Source of the DNA: Geopseudomonas sagittaria
Lineage (GTDB): Bacteria; Pseudomonadota; Gammaproteobacteria; Pseudomonadales; Pseudomonadaceae
Reading direction: 5' to 3'
Assembly: GCF_900115715.1 (NCBI RefSeq)
Contig: NZ_FOXM01000026.1
Span: 1-33,103, forward strand
DNA length: 33,103 bases
The position numbers were made by a program, and so were the translations under genes. This document shows positions 24,122-32,244 of the stretch, in pieces. Below the pieces are notes generated by a model that had not been told where the DNA came from, ran no database searches, and worked only from the letters and a program-made list of their open reading frames with translations. Within the stretch, counting starts at the first letter, position 1; the number at the start of each line of letters is the position of its first letter.

Positions 24122-24138
24122 AAGCAAGCGCTGTGCCA
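24122..24138 (-). promoter_or_regulatory. Sigma-54 type promoter for amt
   Basis: The - strand reads TGGCAC-AGCGC-TTGCTT, an essentially perfect -24/-12 sequence with GG and GC ten bases apart. Start of transcription would be near 24112, downstream of it an AT-rich leader leads to ATG 24007. Confidence 0.85.
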
Positions 24139-24224
24139 TCCCCGTAGTCCTTGTCTTTCAATGACTTGGTGTTGCAGTGCAAAAATGTCGCGGGCCGGCA
24201 TGCCCCGCGGTAGCCCAGAGCGCA

Positions 24225-24276
24225 CCCGGCATGCCCGCAAATGGGCCGCGGTTGAGCGGTTGAGCGGGCATGCCGG
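24225..24276. repeat. Inverted repeat after the tdm stop codon
   Basis: CCGGCATGCCCGC (24225-24237) and GCGGGCATGCCGG (24264-24276) are perfect 13-base complements around a 26-base loop, just beyond the tdm stop. A third GGCATGCC lies at 24196-24203. There is no T-run, so it may act as a 3' end stabiliser or a weak terminator. Confidence 0.65.
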
Positions 24277-24281
24277 CAGCC

Positions 24282-26624
24282 TCAGGCGCGCACCCGGCTC
24301 TTGTCCGGGTCGTAGAAGATCGGTGCGGTCACCGTGGCGGCGATGCGTTTCTGCTGGCCGTCGAGCTTGCCGATTTCCACCACGGTGCCCGGTGCGCAGT
24401 AGCCGATATCCAGGCGGCACAGGGCGACGTTCTTGCCGGTGAGCGGCGAGCGGGTGGCGCTGGTGACCACGCCGATCTGCGCGCGACCGTCGCGCACGCA
24501 GTCGCCGTGGTGGGCCGCTTCGTTGCCCTCCAGTTGCAGGCCGACCAGCTTGTGCTGCGGATTGGCACTGCGGCGCAGCAGGGCCTCGCGGCCGATGAAC
24601 TCGTCCTGCTTGCTCTTGAGCGGCACGCAGAAGCCGATGCCGGCCTCGAACGGGTCGGTCTGGTCGCAGAACTCGTAGCCGGCGAAGATCAGCCCGGCCT
24701 CGATGCGCAGGGTGTCCAGCGCGTGCAGGCCGAGCGGCACCAGGCCCAGCGGCTCGCCCAGCTGCCACAGGCGCTGCCACACCTGCAGGGCGTCGTTGGG
24801 ATGGCACCAGATCTCGTAGCCCAGCTCGCCGGTGTAGCCGGTGCGCGAAACCATCAGCGGGCAGCCGTTGTAGTCGTCGAGGCGGCCGACCAGGAAGCGA
24901 AACCAGCCGAGCTCTTCGAGTTTCGGCTGGGTGCCCGGCGTCCAGATCATCTGCTGGAGCAGCTCGCGCGAGCGCGGCCCCTGCACGGCGACGTTGTGGA
25001 TCTGCTCAGAGGCGGACTTCACCCACACCTTCATGCCGAGCTTCTCCGCCTGCTGGCGCAGCCAGTCGCCGGCGAAGTCCTCGCCGCCCACCCAGCGGAA
25101 GGCGTCCGGGCCGAGACGCAGCAGGGTGCCGTCGTCGAGCATGCCGCCGTGCTCGTAGCACATCGCCGAGTAGACCACCTGGCCGACCGCCAGCTTGCGC
25201 ACGTCGCGGGTCAGGCAGTAGTTGAGCAGCGCCTCGGCGTCCGGGCCGAGCACCTCGAACTTGCGCAGCGCGGACAGGTCCATCACCGCCACCCGCTCGC
25301 GGCAGCCGTGGTACTCCTCGATGGCGCCGAAACCCGAATAGTGGGTCGGCGTCCACCAGCCGCGGTAGTCGACGAAGTTGCCGGTGAGCGCCGAGGTGGC
25401 GGGGTGGAAGCCACTCTCGCGGGTCAGTACCGGGTCGGCGTCGGCGGTCTTGCGGGTGGCCATGGCCATGCTGAAGCGCTCCTTGGCGGAATACACGCGG
25501 ATGTGGATGTCGGTCGGCTGCCAGCCGTTGGCCGGGTCGATGTCGTCCGGGCAGGAGCTGCTGGCGCACACCAGATCGGTCATCGCGCGCAGCAGCACGT
25601 AGTCGCCGGGACGCGACCAGGGCTCGTCGAGGGTCAGCTGCTGGTGGGCGTCGATGCCGGTGTTGAAGAAGAAGTTGATCGCCGGCCAGCCGGCGCGGGC
25701 AGTCACGCCGTGGGCGGCCAGCGCGCGGCTGAGGTTGTCGCTGCAGTTGGCGTGGCCGAAGTAGCCTTGGCTTTCGTAGTAGCGCGCGGTGCAGGCGAGG
25801 GCGAAGGTGTCGTGGCGGCCGACGGTGTCGCGCACCACCTCCAGCATCGGCTGCAGGTCGCGGTCGAAGAACTTGCTGAACAGACCGGGGCCGGGGTAGG
25901 CGTTGCCGTTGAGGGTGCGGGTGACGGTTGGGTCGAGGTCGATCTCGCGCCCGCCATCGAGGCCGCGGCGGTCGAAGGCGACGAAGTCCGAGCACTGCCG
26001 CCCGGCCACATCCAGCACCTGGAGGTACTGGCCGGCCGCGACCACATAGTCGCGCGCCGTGCCGGGAGTGATGGTGAACTCGTCGACCAGTTCGCCGAGC
26101 GGCGCCGGCAGCGGCGGGGCCAGCACGCTGCGCGGGTTGGCGCGCTGGATCAGCAGGCGCAGCTCGCTGGCGCGCTGCTGGCTGTCCACCGCGACCCGCC
26201 CGCCGGGGGCGGCGACGATGACCAGCAGTTCGCTGCTGGCAGTGAGGCTGCGCGAGAAGCCGGCCGGGGTGTCGCCGTCCCACAGACGGGCGGCGTCGGG
26301 CAGCTGGCGGCAGTCGATGTCGCGCTTGGCCAGGCCGAGGCGGGTGTGCAGCGACTCATTGCTGCCGTCGCTCAGCAGCGCGGCGATGAAACGCGCGCCG
26401 GGGCTAGCGGTCAGGCCGAGGTCGGCCAGCGCGGCGTGGCCACCGGCAGCGAAGGCCAGCAGTTCGGCGCTTTGCCGGCCTTCGAGATCGATCACCTCGA
26501 GGCGGTCGCCGGCTTCGAGGGCGACCACGGTCAGCCCGCCCGGAGCGACGCGCTGGCGCTCCAGCGCCGGGGCGCGGGCGAACAGCGCGGGTTCGCGCGG
26601 TCGAGAAATCACGGGCATGTGCAT
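24282..26624 (-). CDS. tdm: Trimethylamine N-oxide demethylase (DUF1989 + GcvT domains)
   Basis: A 780-residue protein with the two-part design known for Tdm: DUF1989 zinc-binding sequence followed by a tetrahydrofolate-binding GcvT part. Residues about 22-165 look like a first, degenerate DUF1989 copy. Residues 180-378 are a second copy with the likely metal ligands C278 (ALACTARYYE), C294 (HANCSDNL) and Cys in LVCASSSCPDD (353, 358). Residues 395-780 are the GcvT part, with NFVDYRGWWTPTHYSGFGAIEEYHGCRERVAVMDLSALRK, SRTGYTGELGYEIW and LHALDTLRIEAG. The enzyme cleaves trimethylamine N-oxide to dimethylamine and a C1 unit that can be captured by folate. ATG 26624 follows AGGAGCC. It lies downstream of tmm, its metabolic predecessor, with a palindromic element between. 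Confidence 0.88.
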   Translation of the reverse strand: MHMPVISRPREPALFARAPALERQRVAPGGLTVVALEAGDRLEVIDLEGRQSAELLAFAAGGHAALADLGLTASPGARFIAALLSDGSNESLHTRLGLAKRDIDCRQLPDAARLWDGDTPAGFSRSLTASSELLVIVAAPGGRVAVDSQQRASELRLLIQRANPRSVLAPPLPAPLGELVDEFTITPGTARDYVVAAGQYLQVLDVAGRQCSDFVAFDRRGLDGGREIDLDPTVTRTLNGNAYPGPGLFSKFFDRDLQPMLEVVRDTVGRHDTFALACTARYYESQGYFGHANCSDNLSRALAAHGVTARAGWPAINFFFNTGIDAHQQLTLDEPWSRPGDYVLLRAMTDLVCASSSCPDDIDPANGWQPTDIHIRVYSAKERFSMAMATRKTADADPVLTRESGFHPATSALTGNFVDYRGWWTPTHYSGFGAIEEYHGCRERVAVMDLSALRKFEVLGPDAEALLNYCLTRDVRKLAVGQVVYSAMCYEHGGMLDDGTLLRLGPDAFRWVGGEDFAGDWLRQQAEKLGMKVWVKSASEQIHNVAVQGPRSRELLQQMIWTPGTQPKLEELGWFRFLVGRLDDYNGCPLMVSRTGYTGELGYEIWCHPNDALQVWQRLWQLGEPLGLVPLGLHALDTLRIEAGLIFAGYEFCDQTDPFEAGIGFCVPLKSKQDEFIGREALLRRSANPQHKLVGLQLEGNEAAHHGDCVRDGRAQIGVVTSATRSPLTGKNVALCRLDIGYCAPGTVVEIGKLDGQQKRIAATVTAPIFYDPDKSRVRA

Positions 26625-26664
26625 GCAAGGCTCCTGGACGGGGCTCGATGGGGGGAGGCTGTTG

Positions 26665-26746
26665 GTGGGAGGCCCGACCTCGGGGCGAAGCTCTCTGGCT
26701 CCTGGCGGGCCTGTGGCCCGCATCGTCGCGAGGGCGCGCCTCCCAC
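26665..26746. repeat. 82-base element with GTGGGAGGC terminal inverted repeats
   Basis: Ends GTGGGAGGC (26665-26673) and GCCTCCCAC (26738-26746) are exact complements. Inside are GCGGGCC-TGT-GGCCCGC (26705-26721) and CCCGA..CGGG hairpins. This GTGGGAGG type of palindrome resembles known repeated intergenic elements of Pseudomonas. It fills most of the gap between tmm and tdm. Confidence 0.75.
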
Positions 26747-26749
26747 AGG

Positions 26750-28120
26750 TCAGCCGACGACCTTGAGCTGCTTCTCGGCTTCGTCCGCCAGGTAGGCGGC
26801 CATCGAGTCGTCCAGCGCGTCGAGCCAAGGGGTGTGGTGCGGGGTGGCCAGGGTGCCGGTCATCAGCGAGCGGTGGCACTTGTTGCGGTAGCCCATGATG
26901 TCCTCGTACTTGTCGTGCTTCCACTCGAGGAAGGTCTGGTTCACCGCGGCGATGTCGAAGCTCGGGTAGTCGGTGGCGTCGATCAGCTGCTGGATGTACT
27001 TGCCCTGGAACTCGAACATTTCCCTGGCGTTCTGCAGGGTTTCCTCCTCGGCGCGCCAGGCGAGGTTCTCGGCGTGCATCGCCTCCGCGCTGGGCAGGGC
27101 GATGCGGCCGAGCAGCACGTCGCGCACGTACCAGGCCTGGGCGTCGAACATGTTGAAGCTGTACCACTGATCCTGCATGCCCAGGTAGATCATCTTCGGG
27201 TTGGCTTCCCAGAACACGCCCTTGTACAGGTTGAGCGGCCACAGGCGGTTGTCGGTCTTCAGGCACAGCTCTTCGGGCAGAAACGGGAAGTGGTGTTTGT
27301 AGCCGGTGCACAGGATCACCGCGTCGATGCGCTTGTGGCTGCCGTCGGCGAAGAACGCGGTATGCCCCTCGACACGCTCGAGCAGCGGCTTCTCCTCCCA
27401 GTTGGCCGGCCACTGGTAGCCCATCGGCGCGCTGCGGTAACAGCTGGTGATCGAGCGGGCGCCGTACTTGTAGCACTGCGAGCCGATGTCCTCGGCGGAG
27501 TAGCTGCTGCCGACGATCAGCACGTCCTTGCCCTTGAACTCCAGCGCGTCGCGGAAGTCGTGGGCGTGCAGCACGCGGCCGCCGAAGCTCTCGAAACCCT
27601 GGAAGTAGGGCACGTTGGGGGTGGAGAAGTGGCCGCTGGCGCAGACCACGTAGTCGAAGGTTTCCGCGTAGGTTTCGTTCCTGGTGTAGTCGTGCACGCT
27701 GACGGTGAACAGGCCGCTGGCCTCGTCGAAGCTCACCTGGCGCACCGCGCTGTTGAAGCGGATGTAGTCGCGCACGCCGGCCTTCTCGACGCGGCCCTTG
27801 ATGTAGTCCCACAGCACCTCGCGCGGCGGGTAGGAGCCGATCGGCCGGCCGAAGTGCTCGTCGAAGGTGTAGTCGGCGAATTCCAGGCACTCCTTGGGGC
27901 CGTTCGACCACAGGTAGCGGTACATGCTGCCGTGCACCGGCTCGCCGTTCTCGTCCAGGCCGGTGCGCCAGGTGTAGTTCCACATGCCGCCCCAGTCCTG
28001 CTGCTTCTCGAAGCAGACGATCTCGGGAATCTCGGCGCCCTTGGCCTTGGCGGACTGGAAGGCGCGCAGCTGGGCGAGGCCCGAGGGGCCGGCGCCGATG
28101 ATGGCGATGCGAGTGGTCAT
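26750..28120 (-). CDS. tmm: Trimethylamine monooxygenase
   Basis: A 456-residue flavin-containing monooxygenase, the same size as known bacterial Tmm enzymes. FAD site GAGPSG at 9-14, NADPH site GSSYSAED at 204-211, and the FMO fingerprint F-x-G-x3-H-x3-F at 179-189 are present. Y207, in the NADPH loop, corresponds to the tyrosine important in the Methylophaga enzyme, and WSNGPKE (71-77) supplies the conserved Asn at the active site. It oxidises trimethylamine to trimethylamine N-oxide with O2 and NADPH; related enzymes also accept dimethyl sulfide. ATG 28120 has TTGGGAGAAGACC upstream. It heads a unit with tdm and is divergent from a LuxR/PAS regulator gene. Confidence 0.9.
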   Translation of the reverse strand: MTTRIAIIGAGPSGLAQLRAFQSAKAKGAEIPEIVCFEKQQDWGGMWNYTWRTGLDENGEPVHGSMYRYLWSNGPKECLEFADYTFDEHFGRPIGSYPPREVLWDYIKGRVEKAGVRDYIRFNSAVRQVSFDEASGLFTVSVHDYTRNETYAETFDYVVCASGHFSTPNVPYFQGFESFGGRVLHAHDFRDALEFKGKDVLIVGSSYSAEDIGSQCYKYGARSITSCYRSAPMGYQWPANWEEKPLLERVEGHTAFFADGSHKRIDAVILCTGYKHHFPFLPEELCLKTDNRLWPLNLYKGVFWEANPKMIYLGMQDQWYSFNMFDAQAWYVRDVLLGRIALPSAEAMHAENLAWRAEEETLQNAREMFEFQGKYIQQLIDATDYPSFDIAAVNQTFLEWKHDKYEDIMGYRNKCHRSLMTGTLATPHHTPWLDALDDSMAAYLADEAEKQLKVVG

Positions 28121-28486
28121 GGTCTTCTCCCAAACGGTGAAAGTCGCGGTTTCTTGGGAAACAAAATTTCCCGATGGGAATGACGGTACTGCAGTGGCGG
28201 CGCCGGGAAACTCTCCCGGTGGAGGTACGCCATTGGGGGTAGGGGCTGCTCGGGGCGCTCGCGGACAACGTGGACAGACCGTGATGGGGCAGGGCGCTTC
28301 GTCATGGTGCAGGCGCCGGGAGCGCAGGAGGCTATTCGCTGCGGGAAAGATACTTTCCTGCTGGTTTTGCGGGTTATTGACCGAGGGGGCATGGAACTTG
28401 CTGTGCTCGAGCAGCGATCTTTTCTGCGAGGGAGAACCCATGGCGCCTCAGCCGATCACGCGCGTTTGCCTGCCAGGGAGGGGGCG
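28121..28486. promoter_or_regulatory. Divergent control region of tmm and the LuxR/PAS gene
   Basis: A cluster of TTCCC/GGGAA repeats lies close to tmm: GGGAAA-CAAAA-TTTCCC (28156-28172), TTCCC-GAT-GGGAA (28168-28180, overlapping), and CCGGGA-AACTC-TCCCGG (28203-28219). The symmetric spacing suggests binding of a dimeric regulator. On the - strand a weak GG-N10-GC element (GG at 28203-28204, GC at 28191-28192) could be a sigma-54 promoter for tmm, but the flanking bases are poor matches. No gene is seen in the 366 bases. Confidence 0.5.
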
Positions 28487-29113
28487 ATGAGCGAGCACAC
28501 CCACCTGGCGCAGCCCGATGGGCTGGCCGGCCTGACCGAGCGCGAGCGGCAGACCCTGGCGCTGATCGCCGAGGGGCTGAGCAACAAGCTGATCGCCCGC
28601 CAGCTGGGCATCAGCGACGGCACGGTGAAGGTCCACGTCAGGCATCTGCTGTGCAAGCTGAGCCTGCACTCGCGCCTGGAGCTGGCGGCCTGGGCCTATC
28701 GCTGCGGAGGCAACCTCGAGGTGCCGGCGCAGGGACCGCAGGCCCTGCCGGTCAGTCCGCCCGGCCTGGGCAACCTGCTCGATGACCTGCCGCTGATGGT
28801 CTATCGCTGCCGCAACGATCCGCAGTGGAGCATGGCCTACGTCAGCGCCGGCTGCCTCGAGTTGACCGGCTATAGCGCCGCGCAACTGCTTGGTGGCGGC
28901 GGGCTGACCTACAGCAGCCTGATCCATCCTGGCGACCGCCGCCACGTCTGGTCGTCGGTGCAACGCGGCCTGCAGGAAGTCCGCGCGTTCAGTTTCGGCT
29001 ACCGGCTGCTGTGCGCCGATGGCAGCGAGCGGGTGGTGGAGGAGCGTGGCTGCGGCATCTACGCGGACAACGGCGAGGTGCTCGGCCTGGAAGGGGTGGT
29101 GATGGCGCGTTAG
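28487..29113 (+). CDS. LuxR-type regulator with N-terminal HTH and C-terminal PAS domain
   Basis: A 208-residue protein. Residues 13-75 are a LuxR/GerE DNA-binding domain (LTERERQTLALIAEGLSNKLIARQLGISDGTVKVHVRHLLCKL). Residues about 95-207 are a PAS domain of the PAC-containing type: LPLMVYRCRNDPQWSMAYVSAGCLELTGYSAAQLL, then LIHPGDR and a VVEERGCGIY strand. The order is reversed from usual LuxR proteins, where the HTH is last. ATG 28487 follows GGGAGGGGGCG, though ATG 28391 in frame is a possible longer start. It probably senses a cytoplasmic small molecule and controls the divergent tmm-tdm genes by way of the intervening inverted repeats; that is inference. Confidence 0.82.
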   Translation: MSEHTHLAQPDGLAGLTERERQTLALIAEGLSNKLIARQLGISDGTVKVHVRHLLCKLSLHSRLELAAWAYRCGGNLEVPAQGPQALPVSPPGLGNLLDDLPLMVYRCRNDPQWSMAYVSAGCLELTGYSAAQLLGGGGLTYSSLIHPGDRRHVWSSVQRGLQEVRAFSFGYRLLCADGSERVVEERGCGIYADNGEVLGLEGVVMAR

Positions 29114-29612
29114 CGAGGCCGTCGCCCTGTCCGCTACCTTGGAATGGTGGCTACCAGTACTTTTGTAGTGCGACAAAAAATTCACTACAAAACTGTTGAC
29201 GAGGGCCTTCCGAAATTGCAGGATGAAGCCACTCCCAGACGCGGGAGCCCTGGAAAGGGGCTTCGGTGTCTCTCCGGCCTACCAGCCGGACCTTTCGTGC
29301 TTGTACTGCCCACAAGGCGGACTGATGAAGTTGACCGGCATGCTCGTCTCCGGGACGGGAAGCGCTGGTGATACGTCCTCACGGTGTCTGCCATGGCCTG
29401 CTCGGTGTGGTGTGGAACATCCTCTGGCGTTCGCCTCCCGCTCTCTCCCTGCGTTCCTGCCCCAGGCTTCAATGCTCTGCTACCTGTAGTTGCGCTCGGA
29501 TCAGTGCTACATCAGGCCAGATTGAGATTCGAACCCACGAACAATTCGCCAGACGGCGGGCCGTTCGGGGAACCCAAATTCAAACTCGATCAAATCCTTA
29601 GGGGCTCAAACC
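29114..29612. other. Unassigned intergenic stretch (499 bases)
   Basis: No credible gene. Near its left end a perfect inverted repeat TTTTGTAGTG (29161-29170) and CACTACAAAA (29183-29192) with a 12-base spacer is followed at once by CTGTTGACG, a possible -35 box, so it looks like an operator. A CCGGC/GCCGG hairpin lies near 29277-29292. Around 29525-29535 a TTCGAACCC recalls a tRNA T-arm on the - strand but no tRNA fold surrounds it. The mixed, less GC-rich composition suggests a remnant or a non-coding transcript. Confidence 0.5.
29161..29199 (+). promoter_or_regulatory. Operator-like inverted repeat with adjoining TTGACG
   Basis: Ten-base arms TTTTGTAGTG / CACTACAAAA, 12-base AT-rich spacer, then TGTTGACG. 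The layout fits a dimeric repressor or activator site over a promoter reading to the right. The regulator is unknown. Confidence 0.55.
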
Positions 29613-29942
29613 ATGAATCTGAACAAACAATCCACTCCCGATGAACTGGCTCGACTGTTCGCCGCCCGCAAGGACAAGCACAGCAGCCACATCCTCTGGG
29701 TCAGCGAATCCGGCGAAGTGCACCTCGACAGCCTGGCGCCGGAGATCGACGAGAAGCAATTCGAACAGCGCACCCCCGGCATTCGCGCCCGCCTGCGCAC
29801 CTACCACTGCGGCAAGGGCTACGTCGGCAAGAAGGCCGCGGCGGACAAGGACTTCATCGGTCGCGTCTACCAGACCCTGCAGCAGGAATGGCCGGCTGTG
29901 CGCAGCAAGCCTGAGGTTTCCTACATCGATCGCTACTGCTGA
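29613..29942 (+). CDS. Small conserved protein of unknown function, 109 residues
   Basis: A 109-residue cytoplasmic protein from ATG 29613 with TTAGGGGCTCAAACC upstream. It is basic and charged, with HSSHILWVSESGEVHLDSLAPEIDEKQFEQRTPGIRARLRTYHCGKGYVGKKAAADKDF in the middle third; the Trp-Val-Ser-Glu strand and the RARLRTY region suggest a small alpha/beta fold. Two Cys (in YHCGKG and the final RYC). I have no family name. A strong terminator follows, so it is probably a one-gene unit. Confidence 0.65.
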   Translation: MNLNKQSTPDELARLFAARKDKHSSHILWVSESGEVHLDSLAPEIDEKQFEQRTPGIRARLRTYHCGKGYVGKKAAADKDFIGRVYQTLQQEWPAVRSKPEVSYIDRYC

Positions 29943-29975
29943 TCCAGGCTGACCTAGCCACAGCGCGCACCTGCC

Positions 29976-30008
29976 AACGCCTGGCCCCGCAAGGGGTCAG
30001 GCGTTTTT
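29976..30008 (+). terminator. Rho-independent terminator
   Basis: AACGCCTG-g-CCCC-gcaa-GGGG-t-CAGGCGTT with TTT after it (30006-30008), just past the 109-residue gene. Confidence 0.9.
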
Positions 30009-30105
30009 GTGTGCGTTCATCCGCATTCCGTCCTCAGCCCTGGCGAGCCGCCCAGATCGGGCTTTACTGAACGGGTCATCCATCCGCTCGACGAGGGCCA
30101 CCATC

Positions 30106-31134
30106 ATGGCCAAGACGATGAAGGCGGCCGTTGTCACCGCATTCGGCAAGCCCCTGGAAATCCGCGAAGTGCCGGTACCCACCCCCGGTCCCGGCCAGCT
30201 GCTGGTGAAGATCGCCGCTTGCGGCGTCTGCCACACCGACCTGCACGCTGCCGAGGGCGACTGGCCGGTCAAGCCGCAACCGCCGTTCATTCCCGGCCAC
30301 GAGGGCGTCGGCCACGTGGTCGCCGTGGGCGCCGGGGTCACCCATATCAAGGAGGGCGACCGGGTCGGCATCCCCTGGCTGCACTCCGCCTGCGGCCACT
30401 GCGAGCACTGCCTGGGCGGCTGGGAAACCCTCTGCCACGCGCAGAGCAACACCGGCTACTCGGTGAACGGCGGCTTCGCCGAATACTCCCTGGCCGAGGC
30501 CGAGTACGTCGGCCGTCTGCCGGACAGCGTCGGTTTCGTCGAGATCGCGCCGATCCTTTGCGCCGGGGTGACCGTCTACAAGGGCCTGAAGATGACCGAC
30601 ACCCGCCCCGGCCAGTGGGTGGCGATCTCCGGCATCGGCGGCCTCGGTCACATGGCCGTGCAGTACGCCCGCGCCATGGGCCTCAACGTCGCCGCCGTGG
30701 ACGTTGACGACGCCAAGCTCGACTTCGCCCGGCGGCTCGGTGCCAGCCTCACCGTCAACGCCCGCCAGCAGGACCCGGCGGCTTTCCTGCAGAAGGAAGT
30801 CGGCGGCATGCACGGCGTGCTGGTCACCGCCGTCTCGGCGAAGGCCTTCGAACAGGCGCTGGGCATGGCCCGCCGCGGCGGCACCATCGCCCTCAACGGC
30901 CTGCCGCCCGGCGAGTTCAGCCTGTCGATCTTCGACATGGTGCTCAACGGCACCACGGTGCGCGGCTCCATCGTCGGCACCCGCCTGGACCTGCAGGAAG
31001 CGCTGGACTTCGCCGGCCAGGGCAAGGTGCACGCCACGGTCGCCAGCGAGCCGCTGGAAAACATCAACGACATCTTCGCCCGCATGCACAAGGGGCAGAT
31101 CGAGGGCCGCATCGTCCTCGACCTCGGCGCCTGA
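30106..31134 (+). CDS. adhP: Zinc-dependent alcohol dehydrogenase, AdhP type
   Basis: A 342-residue medium-chain dehydrogenase. Catalytic zinc ligands C42, H65, E66 and C152 (CGVCHTD, GHEGVG, LCAGVT); structural zinc ligands C96, C99, C102 and C110; dinucleotide-binding GIGGLG (176-181) followed by VDVDDAK with the acidic residue favouring NAD. Length and motifs match the ethanol-active AdhP/AdhA proteins of Pseudomonas and E. coli. It oxidises short alcohols such as ethanol to aldehydes in the cytoplasm. ATG 30106 is used; ATG 30118 is a possible later start. The aldehyde dehydrogenase gene nearby and AraC regulator between them suggest a common ethanol/aldehyde pathway. Confidence 0.9.
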   Translation: MAKTMKAAVVTAFGKPLEIREVPVPTPGPGQLLVKIAACGVCHTDLHAAEGDWPVKPQPPFIPGHEGVGHVVAVGAGVTHIKEGDRVGIPWLHSACGHCEHCLGGWETLCHAQSNTGYSVNGGFAEYSLAEAEYVGRLPDSVGFVEIAPILCAGVTVYKGLKMTDTRPGQWVAISGIGGLGHMAVQYARAMGLNVAAVDVDDAKLDFARRLGASLTVNARQQDPAAFLQKEVGGMHGVLVTAVSAKAFEQALGMARRGGTIALNGLPPGEFSLSIFDMVLNGTTVRGSIVGTRLDLQEALDFAGQGKVHATVASEPLENINDIFARMHKGQIEGRIVLDLGA

Positions 31135-31176
31135 GCCAGCCGCCGGCGGGATGGCGGGAGAAGGGGCGCTCGTCGC

Positions 31177-32244
31177 TCAGTGCGCGGCGCCCTGGCGCCA
31201 CTGCCGCGGGCTGACGCCGAACCAGCGGCGGAAGGCGCGCGAGAAGGCGCTGGTTTCCGAGTAGCCGAGCAGTGGCGCCAGCTCGGAAATCGGCAGCTGC
31301 TGCTGGCGCAGGTAGTGGGTGGCCAGCTCGCAGCGCACCTTGTCGACCAGCTGGCTGAAGGTCAGGCCCTGCTCGCGCAGGCGGCGCTGCAGCGACCAGC
31401 TGGCCAGGCCCATCTGCTCGGCGATGTCCTCCAGGCTCGGTTCGCCGGCCAGCAGCTGCTGGCGCACCTGGGCGCGGGTGTCGTCGACGATGTTCGGTGC
31501 CTCGCGCCCGGCCAGGCTGAGCTGGCGCAGCGAGTCCTGCATCACCAGCAGCAGGGTCGGGTTGTGTTCGGGCATGGCGCGGCCGAGGTCGCGCTTGGGG
31601 ATGAGCAGCGAATTGCACGGCTGCTCGAAGTACACCGGGGCGTCGAACACCTTGCAGTGCTCGTGCCAGTGCTCCGGGCGCGGGTGCTCGAAGTGCACCG
31701 CGCGCGGCGCCCACTGGCTGCCCAGTACGTGGCGGATCAGGTTGAGGGCCATGCCCAGGGTCAGCTCGGCGTCCTGGCGGCGGACCAGGATGGCGCCGTG
31801 GCGCACCTGGTAGTCGAAACGGTAGCAGTCGCCCGCGTCGACCAGGCGGATCAGGCTGTTGCGCTGGTGCAGGGGGAAGGCGCGGGCGAAGTTGATCAGC
31901 GCCTGCTCCAGGGTCGCCGAGCACAGGCCGATGTAGCCGAGCAGGCCGAGCTCCTGCGGCTTGAACTGCTGGCCGTAGTACAGGCCGAAGTTGTCGCAGC
32001 CGGACTGGCGCGCGGCTTCCTCCAGCACCTGGCAGTAGTTGGGCAGCGCCAGGCTCAGGGTCGGGTGCTGCAGCAGCTCGGGGTCGATGCCCGAGACGCC
32101 GAGGATGCGGTCGGGGTCGCCGCCGTGCCTGTCGATGAAGGTGCACAGGCCGCTGGCGGCGGCGGCCAGCACGCCGGTGTGGCGCGGGCCGTTGGCGAAC
32201 TCCGGGACACCGGCCGGGCCGGCAGGGGTGAGCAACGGGCTCAT
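31177..32244 (-). CDS. AraC-family regulator with arabinose-binding-like N-terminal domain
   Basis: A 355-residue regulator. The C-terminal 100 residues hold the two helix-turn-helix units of AraC/XylS proteins (SLEDIAEQMGLASWSLQRRLREQGLTFSQLVDKVR and PISELAPLLGYSETSAFSRAFRRWFGVSPRQWR). The N-terminal 200 residues match the arabinose-binding-like sensory domain common in this large Pseudomonas group (GLYYGQQFKPQELGLLGYIGLCSATLEQAL, PRPEHWHEHCKVFDAPVYF). ATG 32244 chosen from the position of the domain; AGAGAG lies upstream. It is divergent from the aldehyde dehydrogenase gene and convergent with adhP, and most likely controls aldehyde dehydrogenase and perhaps adhP. Confidence 0.87.
   Translation of the reverse strand: MSPLLTPAGPAGVPEFANGPRHTGVLAAAASGLCTFIDRHGGDPDRILGVSGIDPELLQHPTLSLALPNYCQVLEEAARQSGCDNFGLYYGQQFKPQELGLLGYIGLCSATLEQALINFARAFPLHQRNSLIRLVDAGDCYRFDYQVRHGAILVRRQDAELTLGMALNLIRHVLGSQWAPRAVHFEHPRPEHWHEHCKVFDAPVYFEQPCNSLLIPKRDLGRAMPEHNPTLLLVMQDSLRQLSLAGREAPNIVDDTRAQVRQQLLAGEPSLEDIAEQMGLASWSLQRRLREQGLTFSQLVDKVRCELATHYLRQQQLPISELAPLLGYSETSAFSRAFRRWFGVSPRQWRQGAAH

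Noticed and set aside
24270-28183. Long + strand open frames (841 and 511 codons) opposite tdm and tmm
   Set aside because: Low-complexity shadow translations (runs of Ala, Val, Gly, Gln); tdm and tmm on the other strand have full family motifs.
24282-28268. A single 1328-codon - strand frame spanning tdm and part of tmm
   Set aside because: The part upstream of 26624 is an out-of-frame reading of tmm; ATG 26624 with AGGAGCC begins the real tdm protein.
29520-29545. tRNA T-arm-like TTCGAACCC on the - strand
   Set aside because: No acceptor stem, D-arm or anticodon arm can be built around it and the T stem pairs poorly.
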